Assembly: GCF_035958815.1 (NCBI RefSeq) | Contig: NZ_CP108383.1 | Span: 5,270,001-5,334,000, forward strand | Length of the DNA: 64,000 nt | Source of the DNA: Nocardia sp. NBC_01327 | Lineage (GTDB): Bacteria; Actinomycetota; Actinomycetes; Mycobacteriales; Mycobacteriaceae | Reading direction: 5' to 3' | Shown: positions 25,076-33,582 of the stretch, piece after piece | Layout of the letters: every line of letters begins with the position of its first letter | Numbering within the stretch: position 1 is the first letter of the stretch | Program-made: the position numbers and the translations under genes | The notes under the pieces: model-generated | Told to the model about the DNA's origin: nothing | Databases searched by the model: none | The model's input: the letters and a program-made list of their open reading frames with translations, nothing else

Positions 25076-27533
25076 GGTGGTCCTCCCGACGGATGCGCAC
25101 GAGGTGGCCTGGCGTGGTGCCGAGCTGCACCAGCACATCGGCCCCCGGGGAATTCATGGGCAGCCATACGACCCGGTCCGGCATCTCGGTGATGACCAGG
25201 GGCAGGGTGATATGACCGTGATCGTTGCCGACCGTCACCGGATCGCCTGTGGTGGCGCCGATTTCGGCGGCGGTATCGTGCGAGAGCCGCACCACCGGCG
25301 GGCGGGCGGTGCCGGCCAGATTGGGTTCGCCGTCCTGCAGGCGGCCGCGGTCGATGAGCATGCGCCAGGCAGCGAGCACAGCGGTGCCCGAGACCGCCTG
25401 TGCGAGCGGTTGCGGCGGCAGCGCCGGAGTGGCGGCGGCCGGGCCGTCCCACACCCCCATATCCGCCAATTCGGCTCGGGCGCTTGCCACATCGGGCAGC
25501 CCGAGGCGCACGCCCATCTCCTGGGCGATGGCATCGAGGACACGGTGTTCCGGCATGGGCGCGGATTCCCGGCGCACAGTCGAATCACGCAGTGCCGCAT
25601 CGAATTGCCGGTGCCGGCCCTCCCAGGTGAGGAAGGTGCCCGCCTTCTCCATGGCCGAGGCCACCGGGAAGACGACATCGGCGCGCTCGCTGATATCGCT
25701 GCCCCGAAGTTCCAGGCTCACCACAAAACTCGCGGCATCGATGGCGGTGAGCGCGGCATGCGGATCGGGCATATCGCCGACCTCCACGCCGCCGATGAGC
25801 AGTGCGCCCAGCGTCGGTGCGGCGGCGAGAATGGCGGCGGTATCGCGGCCTGGAGCAGTCGGCAGCTCTCCGACACCCCAGGCATTGCGAACCTGTTGGC
25901 GTGCAACAGGATCAGCGACCGGTCGGCCGCCCGGCAGTAGCACCGGCAGCGCACCCGCCTCGAGCGCACCGCGTTCACCGGCACGCCGCGGAATCCAGGC
26001 CAGCCCGGCCCCGGTCTCATCGGCCAGGCGCGCGGCCGCCGACAACCCGCCGGGGATACCCCCGAGCCGCTCGCCGACGATGATGAGCGCATCGGGCTCG
26101 CGCAGCATTGTGGCGACGTGCTGCAGATGGCCGGGAGCGATGGCGACAGCGGCGGAATCACCCGTGCGGATGGCCTCCAGGAGGTATGCCTCCGCACCGG
26201 GCGAGGTCGGCAGCAGGGTGCCGTTCATGCGCTGCAACCCGCGCGTGGTGAACGGCGCGAGCGAGTAGATCTCGGTGCCGCGCTTGCGTGCGGCCTTGCG
26301 CAGCCGCAGATAGATCATCGGCGACTCTTCTTCGGCCTCGAACCCGGCGAACAGCACGATCGGCGCCCGCTCCAGCGCCGCGTAGTCGACGGTGATGCCC
26401 TGCCCGGCAATGCGGGCGGCGAGGAAGTCGGCCTCCTCCGCGGAGTGCTCGCGGGCGCGGAAGTCGATGTCATTGGTATCGAGGGCGACTCGCGCGAACT
26501 TGGAGTACGCGTAGGCGTCCTCCATGGTCACGCGACCGCCCACCAGCACACCGGCATTGCCGTGCGCGGCGGCGAGCCCGCGGGCGGCGGCCGTAATGGC
26601 CTCCGACCACGAGGCGGGCTGCAGCGTTCCGTCCCAGGTGCGCACCAGCGGGGTGGTGAGCCGATCCCGCTCGGTGGCGTACTGGAATGCGAATCGTCCC
26701 TTATCGCAGTTCCATTCCTCATTGACCTGCGGATCGTCACCGGCGAGGCGGCGCATGACCTTGCCGCGGCGGTGATCGGTGCGCTGCGCACATCCGGAAG
26801 CGCAGTGTTCGCACACGGCCGGACTGGACACCAGATCGAAGGGTCGCGCCCGGAATCGGTAGGTGCTGCCGGTGAGCGCGCCCACCGGGCAGATCTGCAC
26901 GGTATTGCCGGAGAAGTAGGAGTCCATCGGCTCCCCGGCGGCAATGCCGACCTGCTGCAGCGCACCACGATCCATCAGCTCGATGAATGGATCACCGGCC
27001 ACCTGCTGCGAGAAGCGGGTGCAGCGGGCGCAGAGCACGCAGCGTTCCCGATCCAGCAGAATCGCCGAGGACAGCGGAATCGGCTTGGGGTAGGTGCGCT
27101 TCTCACCGTCGAACCGCGATTCGGCGCGACCGGAGGACATGGCCTGGTTCTGCAGCGGGCATTCGCCGCCCTTATCGCACACCGGGCAGTCCAGCGGGTG
27201 ATTGATGAGCAGCAGCTCCATCACCCCCTCCTGCGCCTTGGCGGCGGCGGGGGAGGACAGCTGGGTGCGAATGACCATGCCTTCGCTGACCGTCTGCGTA
27301 CAGGAGGCGACCGGCTTGCGCTGCCCCTCCACATCAACCAGGCACTGGCGGCAGGCGCCGACCGGGTCGAGCAGCGGATGATCGCAGAAGCGCGGGATCT
27401 GAATGCCCACGAGCTCCGCGGCGCGGATCACCAGGGTCCCGACGGGCACGGAAACCGTTGTGCCGTCGATGATTACGCTGACCATATCGGTGGGCGTCAC
27501 ATCGCTGGTATTGGAGTTGACTGTCTGTGTCAT
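25068..27533 (-). CDS. nuoG: NuoG, NADH-quinone oxidoreductase chain G
   Basis: 821 residues. The N-terminal [2Fe-2S] ferredoxin (FCDHPLLDPVGACRQCLVD), the His-Cys cluster region (CPVCDKGGECPLQNQAM), a [4Fe-4S] site (RCVLCARCTRF) and the extra cluster region CEHCASGC carry electrons from NuoF to NuoI. The C-terminal two thirds is a molybdopterin-oxidoreductase-like fold without active cofactor. ATG 27533 overlaps nuoF (ATGA); the stop overlaps the nuoH start (GTGAGTGA). Confidence 0.97.
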   Translation of the reverse strand: MTQTVNSNTSDVTPTDMVSVIIDGTTVSVPVGTLVIRAAELVGIQIPRFCDHPLLDPVGACRQCLVDVEGQRKPVASCTQTVSEGMVIRTQLSSPAAAKAQEGVMELLLINHPLDCPVCDKGGECPLQNQAMSSGRAESRFDGEKRTYPKPIPLSSAILLDRERCVLCARCTRFSQQVAGDPFIELMDRGALQQVGIAAGEPMDSYFSGNTVQICPVGALTGSTYRFRARPFDLVSSPAVCEHCASGCAQRTDHRRGKVMRRLAGDDPQVNEEWNCDKGRFAFQYATERDRLTTPLVRTWDGTLQPASWSEAITAAARGLAAAHGNAGVLVGGRVTMEDAYAYSKFARVALDTNDIDFRAREHSAEEADFLAARIAGQGITVDYAALERAPIVLFAGFEAEEESPMIYLRLRKAARKRGTEIYSLAPFTTRGLQRMNGTLLPTSPGAEAYLLEAIRTGDSAAVAIAPGHLQHVATMLREPDALIIVGERLGGIPGGLSAAARLADETGAGLAWIPRRAGERGALEAGALPVLLPGGRPVADPVARQQVRNAWGVGELPTAPGRDTAAILAAAPTLGALLIGGVEVGDMPDPHAALTAIDAASFVVSLELRGSDISERADVVFPVASAMEKAGTFLTWEGRHRQFDAALRDSTVRRESAPMPEHRVLDAIAQEMGVRLGLPDVASARAELADMGVWDGPAAATPALPPQPLAQAVSGTAVLAAWRMLIDRGRLQDGEPNLAGTARPPVVRLSHDTAAEIGATTGDPVTVGNDHGHITLPLVITEMPDRVVWLPMNSPGADVLVQLGTTPGHLVRIRREDHRE

Positions 27534-28846
27534 CGCGCTCCTTCAGCCCAGACGGTGGACCGGGCCGGGTCGAACGGGCACGCACCGAGGCGCAGATGCT
27601 CGACGTACTCGTCGCGGAAGTACTTGAGGGAGGAGAAGATCGGGCTGGCCGCACCGTCACCGAGCGCGCAGAAGGATTTGCCGTTGACGTTGTCGGCAAT
27701 GTCCAGCAGCTTGTCGAGGTCGGTTTCGTCGCCCTGCCCCTTCTCCAGCCGTTCCAGCAGCTGGACCAGCCAGTACGTGCCCTCGCGGCACGGTGTGCAC
27801 TTACCGCAGGATTCGTGGGCGTAGAACTCGGTCCAGCGCAGCACGGCGCGCACCACGCAGGTGGTGTCGTCGAAGATCTGCAAGGCCTTGGTGCCGAGCA
27901 TGGATCCGGCGGCGGTCACACCCTCGTAGTCGAGCGCGACGTCGAGGTGCTCCGCGGTGAAGATCGGAGTGGAGGAACCGCCCGGGGTCCAGAACTTCAG
28001 GGTGTGCCCCGCGCGGACGCCGCCCGCGTGTTTCAGCAACTCCCGCAGGGTGATTCCGAGGGGCGCTTCATATTGCCCCGGTCGCGTCACGTGACCGGAG
28101 AGCGAGTACAGCGTGAAGCCCGGCGACTTTTCGGTGCCGAAGGACCGGAACCACTCCACGCCATTGGCGATGATCGCCGGTACGGAGGCAATGGATTCCA
28201 CATTGTTGACCACGGTCGGGCAGGCATACAGACCCGCGACGGCCGGGAACGGGGGACGCAGGCGCGGCTGACCGCGACGGCCCTCGAGGGAATCGAGCAG
28301 CGCGGTCTCCTCACCGCAGATGTACGCACCGGCGCCCGCGTGCACCACGATCTCCAGGTCGTAGCCGGAGCCCTGGATATTCTGGCCGAGATAGCCTGCG
28401 GCATAAGCCTGTTCGACAGCAGCCTGCAGGCGGCGCAGGACCGGCACCACCTCGCCGCGCACGTAGATGAAGGCGTGTGAGGCGCGAATGGCGTACGACG
28501 CGATGATCACACCCTCGATCAGGGTGTGCGGGGTCGCCAGCATGAGCGGAATGTCCTTGCAGGTACCCGGTTCCGACTCATCGGCATTGACCACCAGGTA
28601 GTGCGGTTTGGTCACGCCGTCGGGGCCCGGACCCTGCGGGATGAAGCCCCACTTCATACCGGTCGGGAAGCCCGCGCCGCCGCGTCCGCGCAGCCCGGAG
28701 TCCTTGACGGTGGCGATGACCTCGTCGGGCTGCATGCGCAGCGCCTTCGGGAGCGCGCGGTAGCCGCCCTGCCGGCGGTAGGAGGGCAGCGTCCAGGAAT
28801 CGGGCTCGGCCCAGTGCTTGGACAGGACCGGGGTCAGTGTCGTCAC
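27530..28846 (-). CDS. nuoF: NuoF, NADH-quinone oxidoreductase chain F
   Basis: 438 residues, the NADH- and FMN-binding subunit. GLRGRGGAGFPTGMKWGF (about 50-67) is the FMN/NADH loop, GAYICGEETALLDS a second nucleotide contact, and CGKCTPCREG (about 350-359) binds the N3 [4Fe-4S] cluster. Start GTG 28846 overlaps the nuoE stop. Confidence 0.98.
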   Translation of the reverse strand: MTTLTPVLSKHWAEPDSWTLPSYRRQGGYRALPKALRMQPDEVIATVKDSGLRGRGGAGFPTGMKWGFIPQGPGPDGVTKPHYLVVNADESEPGTCKDIPLMLATPHTLIEGVIIASYAIRASHAFIYVRGEVVPVLRRLQAAVEQAYAAGYLGQNIQGSGYDLEIVVHAGAGAYICGEETALLDSLEGRRGQPRLRPPFPAVAGLYACPTVVNNVESIASVPAIIANGVEWFRSFGTEKSPGFTLYSLSGHVTRPGQYEAPLGITLRELLKHAGGVRAGHTLKFWTPGGSSTPIFTAEHLDVALDYEGVTAAGSMLGTKALQIFDDTTCVVRAVLRWTEFYAHESCGKCTPCREGTYWLVQLLERLEKGQGDETDLDKLLDIADNVNGKSFCALGDGAASPIFSSLKYFRDEYVEHLRLGACPFDPARSTVWAEGAR

Positions 28847-29538
28847 TTGACGCCTCCATCGGTCGAATCCTGCTCGGCCGCATGCAGTCCCGCGAGCGTG
28901 GCCGGACCGGCGACGCCGTCCGTGGCACCCGGGCGCGCATCCGGATAGCCCGCGAGAATGCGCGCGGTCTCCCGGAAATTGCAGAGCGGAATGCCACTGC
29001 GCGAACCGGTCACCGGATCACCGCGGCGCAGCGAATCCACCAGTTCCCGTGCCGATTCCGGCGTCTGATTGTCGAGGAACTCCCAATTGACCATGATCAC
29101 CGGCGCGAAATCGCACGCCGCGTTGCACTCGATGTGCTCGAGGGTGACCGCGCCGTCGGCAGTCGTCTCGCCGTGCCCGATACCCAGATGCTGCTTCAGG
29201 TCCGACATGATCTCATCGCCGCCCATGACCGCGCACAGCGTGTTCGTGCACACGCCGACATGGAAATCGCCGGTGCGACTGCGCCGGTACATGGAGTAGA
29301 AGGTGGCCACCGCGGTCACCTCGGCATCGGTCAATCCCAGCTGCTCGGCGCAGAATTCGATGCCGGTGCCGGAGACATAGCTCTCCACCGATTGCACCAG
29401 ATGCAAAAGGGGCAGCAGGGCCGAGCGCGGATGCGGATAGCGCTCGATGATCTCCTTCGCCTCCAATTGCAGGCGGTCGTGCACCTCCTGCGGATACGGA
29501 ATGGGGCGCACGGTCAGGTTCAGCAGAATCTCTGTCAT
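28843..29538 (-). CDS. nuoE: NuoE, NADH-quinone oxidoreductase chain E
   Basis: 231 residues, the small [2Fe-2S] subunit of the NADH-oxidising module. The cluster is held by CTNTLC (a C-x4-C) and CNAAC (a C-x3-C). The helical N-terminus (LQLEAKEIIERYPHPRSALL) is standard; the C-terminal 60 residues are an extension seen in actinobacteria. ATG 29538 overlaps the nuoD stop (ATGA). Confidence 0.97.
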   Translation of the reverse strand: MTEILLNLTVRPIPYPQEVHDRLQLEAKEIIERYPHPRSALLPLLHLVQSVESYVSGTGIEFCAEQLGLTDAEVTAVATFYSMYRRSRTGDFHVGVCTNTLCAVMGGDEIMSDLKQHLGIGHGETTADGAVTLEHIECNAACDFAPVIMVNWEFLDNQTPESARELVDSLRRGDPVTGSRSGIPLCNFRETARILAGYPDARPGATDGVAGPATLAGLHAAEQDSTDGGVK

Positions 29539-30884
29539 CGGTCAACCCCGCCCATCACCGGATCGATACTGGCCACAGAGGCGATGACATCGGCGAGCAG
29601 ACCGCCCTCGCACATTGCCGCCACCGCTTGCAGATTCGTGAACGAGGGGTCGCGGTAGTGCACCCGATACGGGCGGGTGCCGCCGTCGCTCACCATGTGC
29701 ACGCCCAGCTCACCGCGCGGGGATTCGACCGCCACGTACACCTGGCCGGGCGGAACCCGCATGCCCTCGGTTACCAGTTTGAAGTGGTGGATCAGGGACT
29801 CCATGGAGGTGCCCATGATCTTGGAGATGTGCTTGGGGGAGTTGCCGAGACCGTCCGGCCCGAGCTCCAGATCCGCGGGCCAGGCGATCTTCTTGTCCGC
29901 CACCATGATCGGGCCCGGTCGCAGCCGGTCCAGGCACTGCTCGACGATCTTGAGCGACTCCTTCATCTCGTTCACCCGGATGAGGTAGCGGCCGTAGCAG
30001 TCGCAACCGGTATCGACCATGACATCGAAGTCGTAGGTCTCGTAACCGCAGTACGGCTGCGCCTTGCGCAGATCGTGGGGCAGTCCCGTCGAGCGCAGCA
30101 CGGGACCGGTGATGCCCAGCGCCATACAGCCGGTCAGGTCCAGAATCCCGACATTGCGGGTGCGGGCCTTCCAGATGGGATTCTCATTGAGGAGAAGTTC
30201 CATATCCCGCAGGCGCTTCGGCAGCAGCTGCAGGAGCTCACGCACCTTGGCGACGCCGTCCTCGGGCAGATCCTGGGAGACGCCGCCGGGCCGGATGTAG
30301 GCATGGTTCATGCGCAGGCCGGTGATGTTCTCGAACACGTCGAGGATGAGTTCGCGCTCGCGGAATCCGAAGAGCATCGGCGTCAGCGCACCCAGCTCCA
30401 TACCACCGGTCGCGAGCGCGACCAGATGCGAGGAGATGCGATTGAGCTCCATGAGCATGACGCGAATGACGCTGGCGCGCTCGGGAATATCGTCGGTGAT
30501 GCCGAGAAGCTTCTCCACGCCCAGGCAGTACGCCGTCTCATTGAAGAACGGCGACAGATAGTCCATCCGGGTGACGAAGGTGACGCCCTGCACCCAGCTG
30601 CGATATTCCAGATTCTTCTCGATACCGGTGTGCAGATAGCCGATGCCGCAGCGGGCCTCGGTGACGGTCTCGCCCTCGATCTCGAGAATCAGGCGCAGCA
30701 CCCCGTGTGTGGAGGGGTGCTGCGGGCCCATATTCACGACAATGCGTTCTTCGGCGGCGCCGTCCAGCGCCGCGGAGATCTCATCCCAGTCATTGCCGCC
30801 GACGGTGATCGTGCGCTCCGGGCGCCGTGCGGGCTCCGGATTCGACTGGTCCTGCTGACTTTCGAATACGTCCGTGTCGTTCAT
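29535..30884 (-). CDS. nuoD: NuoD, NADH-quinone oxidoreductase chain D
   Basis: 449 residues, the 49-kDa-type quinone-site subunit related to hydrogenase large subunits. MGPQHPSTHGVLRL near the N-terminus supplies the quinone-site His, GIGYLHTGIEKNLE and SPRGELGVHMVSDG are conserved. ATG 30884 shares one base with the nuoC stop (TAATG). Confidence 0.98.
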   Translation of the reverse strand: MNDTDVFESQQDQSNPEPARRPERTITVGGNDWDEISAALDGAAEERIVVNMGPQHPSTHGVLRLILEIEGETVTEARCGIGYLHTGIEKNLEYRSWVQGVTFVTRMDYLSPFFNETAYCLGVEKLLGITDDIPERASVIRVMLMELNRISSHLVALATGGMELGALTPMLFGFRERELILDVFENITGLRMNHAYIRPGGVSQDLPEDGVAKVRELLQLLPKRLRDMELLLNENPIWKARTRNVGILDLTGCMALGITGPVLRSTGLPHDLRKAQPYCGYETYDFDVMVDTGCDCYGRYLIRVNEMKESLKIVEQCLDRLRPGPIMVADKKIAWPADLELGPDGLGNSPKHISKIMGTSMESLIHHFKLVTEGMRVPPGQVYVAVESPRGELGVHMVSDGGTRPYRVHYRDPSFTNLQAVAAMCEGGLLADVIASVASIDPVMGGVDR

Positions 30885-31678
30885 TAGTGGTACGCCCTCC
30901 GCTCGTCGGGCGGCGGGATGCGCGCACCCTTGTACTCGACCGGGATCCCGCCGAGCGGGTAGTCCTTGCGCTGGGGGTGACCGCGCCAGTCGTCGGGCAT
31001 CGAAATCCGGGTCAGCGAGGGGTGGCCGTCGAACAGGATGCCGAAGAAGTCGTAGGTCTCGCGCTCGTGCCAATCCGTGGTCGGATAAACGGAATACAGC
31101 GAGGGGAGATGCGGATCCGCGTCGGGGACCGAAACCTCCAGGCGCACCCGGCGATTGTGGGTGATGGAGTTCAGGTGGTAGACCGCGTGCAACTCGCGGC
31201 CGGTGTCCTCCGGGAAGTGCGCGCCGTTCACGCCGAGGCAGAGCTCGAAACGCAGAGCCTCGCTGTCGCGCAACGTCTTTGCGACCACCGGCAGGTGCGC
31301 GCGGTGCACGTGCAGGGTGAGTTCGTCACGGAAGACCACGATCTTCTCGATGACATCCGCGAACGCGATGCCGGCGCCTTCGAGCGCACGGCTCAGCGCC
31401 GTCACCAGATCGTCGAAGTAGCCGCCGTACGGGGGCGCGCTGCCACCGGGCAGGCTGACGGTCCGCACCAGCCGGCCGTAACCGGAGGTGTCGCCGGTGC
31501 CGGTGACGCCGAACATGCCCTGGCGGGTGCTGATCACCTCATCGGCCGGGGGCTGCCCGGATTCTATTGCGGCAGTCTCGATCTCGTCCGGAGTGGACTC
31601 GGCGTCCCGCTCGGACTCGGCGGGTGGCTGCACGGTCGCCTCCTCCGGAGGGCTTTCGGTCGGTGAATCGAAGCTCAT
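30884..31678 (-). CDS. nuoC: NuoC, NADH-quinone oxidoreductase chain C
   Basis: 264 residues, 30-kDa-type subunit. The first 45 residues are an acidic low-complexity leader (SPPEEATVQPPAESERDAES). The core has SVYPTTDWHERETYDFFGI and GHPQRKDYPL. It is separate from NuoD, unlike the fused NuoCD of enterobacteria. ATG 31678 overlaps the nuoB stop (ATGA). Confidence 0.97.
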   Translation of the reverse strand: MSFDSPTESPPEEATVQPPAESERDAESTPDEIETAAIESGQPPADEVISTRQGMFGVTGTGDTSGYGRLVRTVSLPGGSAPPYGGYFDDLVTALSRALEGAGIAFADVIEKIVVFRDELTLHVHRAHLPVVAKTLRDSEALRFELCLGVNGAHFPEDTGRELHAVYHLNSITHNRRVRLEVSVPDADPHLPSLYSVYPTTDWHERETYDFFGILFDGHPSLTRISMPDDWRGHPQRKDYPLGGIPVEYKGARIPPPDERRAYH

Positions 31679-32229
31679 CGCAACAGCCCCTTCATCTGAA
31701 TGGTCGTGGGGCTGGCGAGCGCGGCGGCCTCGGCGGCACGCACGGCTTCCTCGCGATTGACGCCGAGCGGCATTTCCTGAATCTTCTCGTGCAGCTTCAG
31801 GATCGCGTTCAACAGCATCTCCGGCCGCGGCGGGCAGCCGGGCAGGTAGATGTCCACCGGCACGACGTGATCGACGCCCTGCACGACGGCATAGTTGTTG
31901 AACATGCCGCCCGAGGATGCGCAAACACCCATGGCCAGCACCCATTTGGGTTCGGTCATCTGGTCGTAGACCTGGCGCAGGACGGGGGCCATCTTCTGGC
32001 TCACCCGTCCGGCGACGATCATCAAGTCGGCCTGGCGCGGCGAGGCGCGGAACGCCTCCATGCCGAAGCGGGCGATATCGAATCGTCCACCGCCGGTGGC
32101 CATCATTTCGATCGCGCAGCATGCCAGGCCGAATGTTGCGGGCCAGAGCGAACTCTTACGCAGATAGCCCGCGAAATCTTCCACCGTGCTCAGCAGGAAT
32201 CCGCTGGGCAGTTTCTCCTCGAGACCCAT
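31675..32229 (-). CDS. nuoB: NuoB, NADH-quinone oxidoreductase chain B
   Basis: 184 residues, carrying the terminal N2 [4Fe-4S] cluster that reduces quinone. The ligands are the CC pair in GLACCAIEMMATGG, the Cys in VCASSGGMF and the Cys in YLPGCPPRPE. It lies 73 bases after nuoA; this spacer contains a hairpin and is the only sizeable gap in the operon. Confidence 0.98.
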   Translation of the reverse strand: MGLEEKLPSGFLLSTVEDFAGYLRKSSLWPATFGLACCAIEMMATGGGRFDIARFGMEAFRASPRQADLMIVAGRVSQKMAPVLRQVYDQMTEPKWVLAMGVCASSGGMFNNYAVVQGVDHVVPVDIYLPGCPPRPEMLLNAILKLHEKIQEMPLGVNREEAVRAAEAAALASPTTIQMKGLLR

Positions 32230-32255
32230 GTCTAGCTACATCTCCCGGATCGAAA

Positions 32256-32276
32256 CACCCCGCACAGGGCGGGGTG
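32256..32276. other. Hairpin between nuoA and nuoB
   Basis: CACCCCGC-acagg-GCGGGGTG, an 8-base perfect stem in the only long intergenic gap of the nuo operon. It could be an attenuator, an RNA processing site or a stability element that sets the nuoA to nuoB ratio. No U tract follows, so full termination is unlikely. Confidence 0.5.
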
Positions 32277-32302
32277 CAATGTTGGAATCCCCTGTACGCC
32301 AC

Positions 32303-32683
32303 TCAGTCCCAGCTGAGTCCGCCTCGCCTCCACTCGTAGGCATAGGCCACCGACACGTTGAAGACGAACAGCGCCATCGCCGCCAGCCCGAACAGGCCGA
32401 GCGAATCGAAGTGCACCGCCCACGGGTAAAGGAACACGATCTCGATGTCGAAAATGATGAACAGCATGGCGGTGAGGTAGTACTTCACCGGAAAGCGTTG
32501 TCCACCAGTGTTTCCCGGGCCGCCGCCGACAGCGTGCGGCGTAGGCTCGATACCGCACTCGTACGGTTCGAGCTTGGCCCGGTTATTGCGTTTGGGGCCG
32601 ATCAGGGCCGCCAGAAATACGGAGAACACCCCGAACGCGGCAGCTACCGCGCCGAGGACAAGCGTCGGCACCTCGATATTCAC
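32303..32683 (-). CDS. nuoA: NuoA, NADH-quinone oxidoreductase chain A
   Basis: 126 residues with three membrane helices. KLEPYECGIEP holds the conserved loop Cys and AMLFIIFDIEIVFLYPW the membrane acidic residues. GTG start at 32683 with GGAGGGG 10 bases upstream. It is the first gene of the 13-frame nuo operon. Confidence 0.97.
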   Translation of the reverse strand: MNIEVPTLVLGAVAAAFGVFSVFLAALIGPKRNNRAKLEPYECGIEPTPHAVGGGPGNTGGQRFPVKYYLTAMLFIIFDIEIVFLYPWAVHFDSLGLFGLAAMALFVFNVSVAYAYEWRRGGLSWD

Positions 32684-32949
32684 AACAGCACTACCCCTCC
32701 TGGTTGCAACCTTGCGCAGGGGCGATGACGCCCCGGACGGCCCGGATTTTCGGAGATCGGGCGTGGCGGCGATTGATACCGTCAGCCAGGCTCGTGTGAG
32801 CTAGGGCACAGCCTACAACTCACGCGACAAGATACATGACGTTTCGCGAGGCCGTTTGATTCAATTCGGAACGGTCTTTCATGACCGATTCGACGGAATC
32901 GCGAATGTCACGTGACACAGATATCCCCAGGTCGTGGGGAGGGGAGAAC
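32684..32949. promoter_or_regulatory. nuo operon promoter/leader region
   Basis: A 266-base region between nuoA and the receiver gene, both on the minus strand. It holds a hairpin GGGGCG-atga-CGCCCC at 32719-32734 in the presumed leader, a Crp/GlxR-type site at 32795-32810 and a perfect 12-base palindrome TGTCAC-GTGACA at 32906-32917. I could not fix a -10/-35 pair with confidence. Confidence 0.55.
32795..32810. promoter_or_regulatory. Crp/GlxR-type binding site upstream of nuoA
   Basis: TGTGA-gctagg-GCACA matches the actinobacterial GlxR/Crp consensus TGTGA-NNTANN-TCACA at all but one defined base, including the central TA. It lies 112-127 bases upstream of the nuoA start, within range for activation. 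That a Crp homologue acts here is inference. Confidence 0.5.
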
Positions 32950-33360
32950 TCAGGCCGCGGAACGGTTCCGCAGTACGCCGAGTACGGCGTCGGTCAACCG
33001 GATCGGATCCAGCGGATGCGAGACAGCCGCATCGGCCCGCGACCAGTTCGCCAGCCAGGCGTCATCCGGGCGACCGGTGAGCACCACAATCGGCGGGCAA
33101 TGATCGATTTCATCCTTGAGCTGCTTGGCCAGACCGAGACCACCGGTCGGCGCGGACTCGCCATCGAGGATGGCCAAGTCGAGCCCATGGGCATCCATGT
33201 GCTCCAAAACAACAGCGCCGGTGGCCACTTCGACATATTCGATGGGCGGCAGATCCGGATGCGGCCGTCTGCCCAGAGCCAGCATTACCTGGCTCCGAGT
33301 ATCGGCATCATTGCTGTAGACGAGAACCCGCAGCGCGGCGGGACGCTTGGCATCGACCAC
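32950..33360 (-). CDS. Stand-alone atypical receiver-domain protein (Rv3143-like)
   Basis: 136 residues, a response-regulator receiver fold with no output domain. The start (LRVLVYSNDAD), the putative phospho-acceptor Asp66 in DLAILDGESAP and the switch Thr in VVLTGRP are present. The conserved active-site Lys is missing: the usual KP is HP in SHPLDP. It resembles M. tuberculosis Rv3143, which I recall also sits next to nuoA. Position suggests a role in assembly or control of complex I. Start is GTG 33360. Confidence 0.82.
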   Translation of the reverse strand: MVDAKRPAALRVLVYSNDADTRSQVMLALGRRPHPDLPPIEYVEVATGAVVLEHMDAHGLDLAILDGESAPTGGLGLAKQLKDEIDHCPPIVVLTGRPDDAWLANWSRADAAVSHPLDPIRLTDAVLGVLRNRSAA

Positions 33361-33582
33361 GCACCGGATGGTACGGGTTAGCTATGGGTGCCGGTGGCAG
33401 GTTCGCCCGAATCCATCCGCGCGTCGGGGCGAACAAGACATCCGGAACAATTCGGCAATTGCCGCGAGTTGTGAAATTTTCGGAACGTGCCGACTCCCAT
33501 CGGCCTTCGCCCGGTGGTGTCACGCCATGCTGGTTGGGTAGTTCCGTCCGGTGAAAGACCTGTCGAGCAAAGGAAGCGCGCA

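Noticed and set aside
17072..25192. Several open frames of 495-658 codons on the plus strand opposite nuoN, nuoL and nuoHI
   Set aside because: Their translations are His/Arg/Gln/Asp repeats typical of antisense reading of hydrophobic membrane genes.
33401..33434. Inverted repeat GTTCGCCC ... GGGCGAAC
   Set aside because: Eight-base arms with an 18-base loop in GC-rich DNA; position gives no clear role as terminator or operator.
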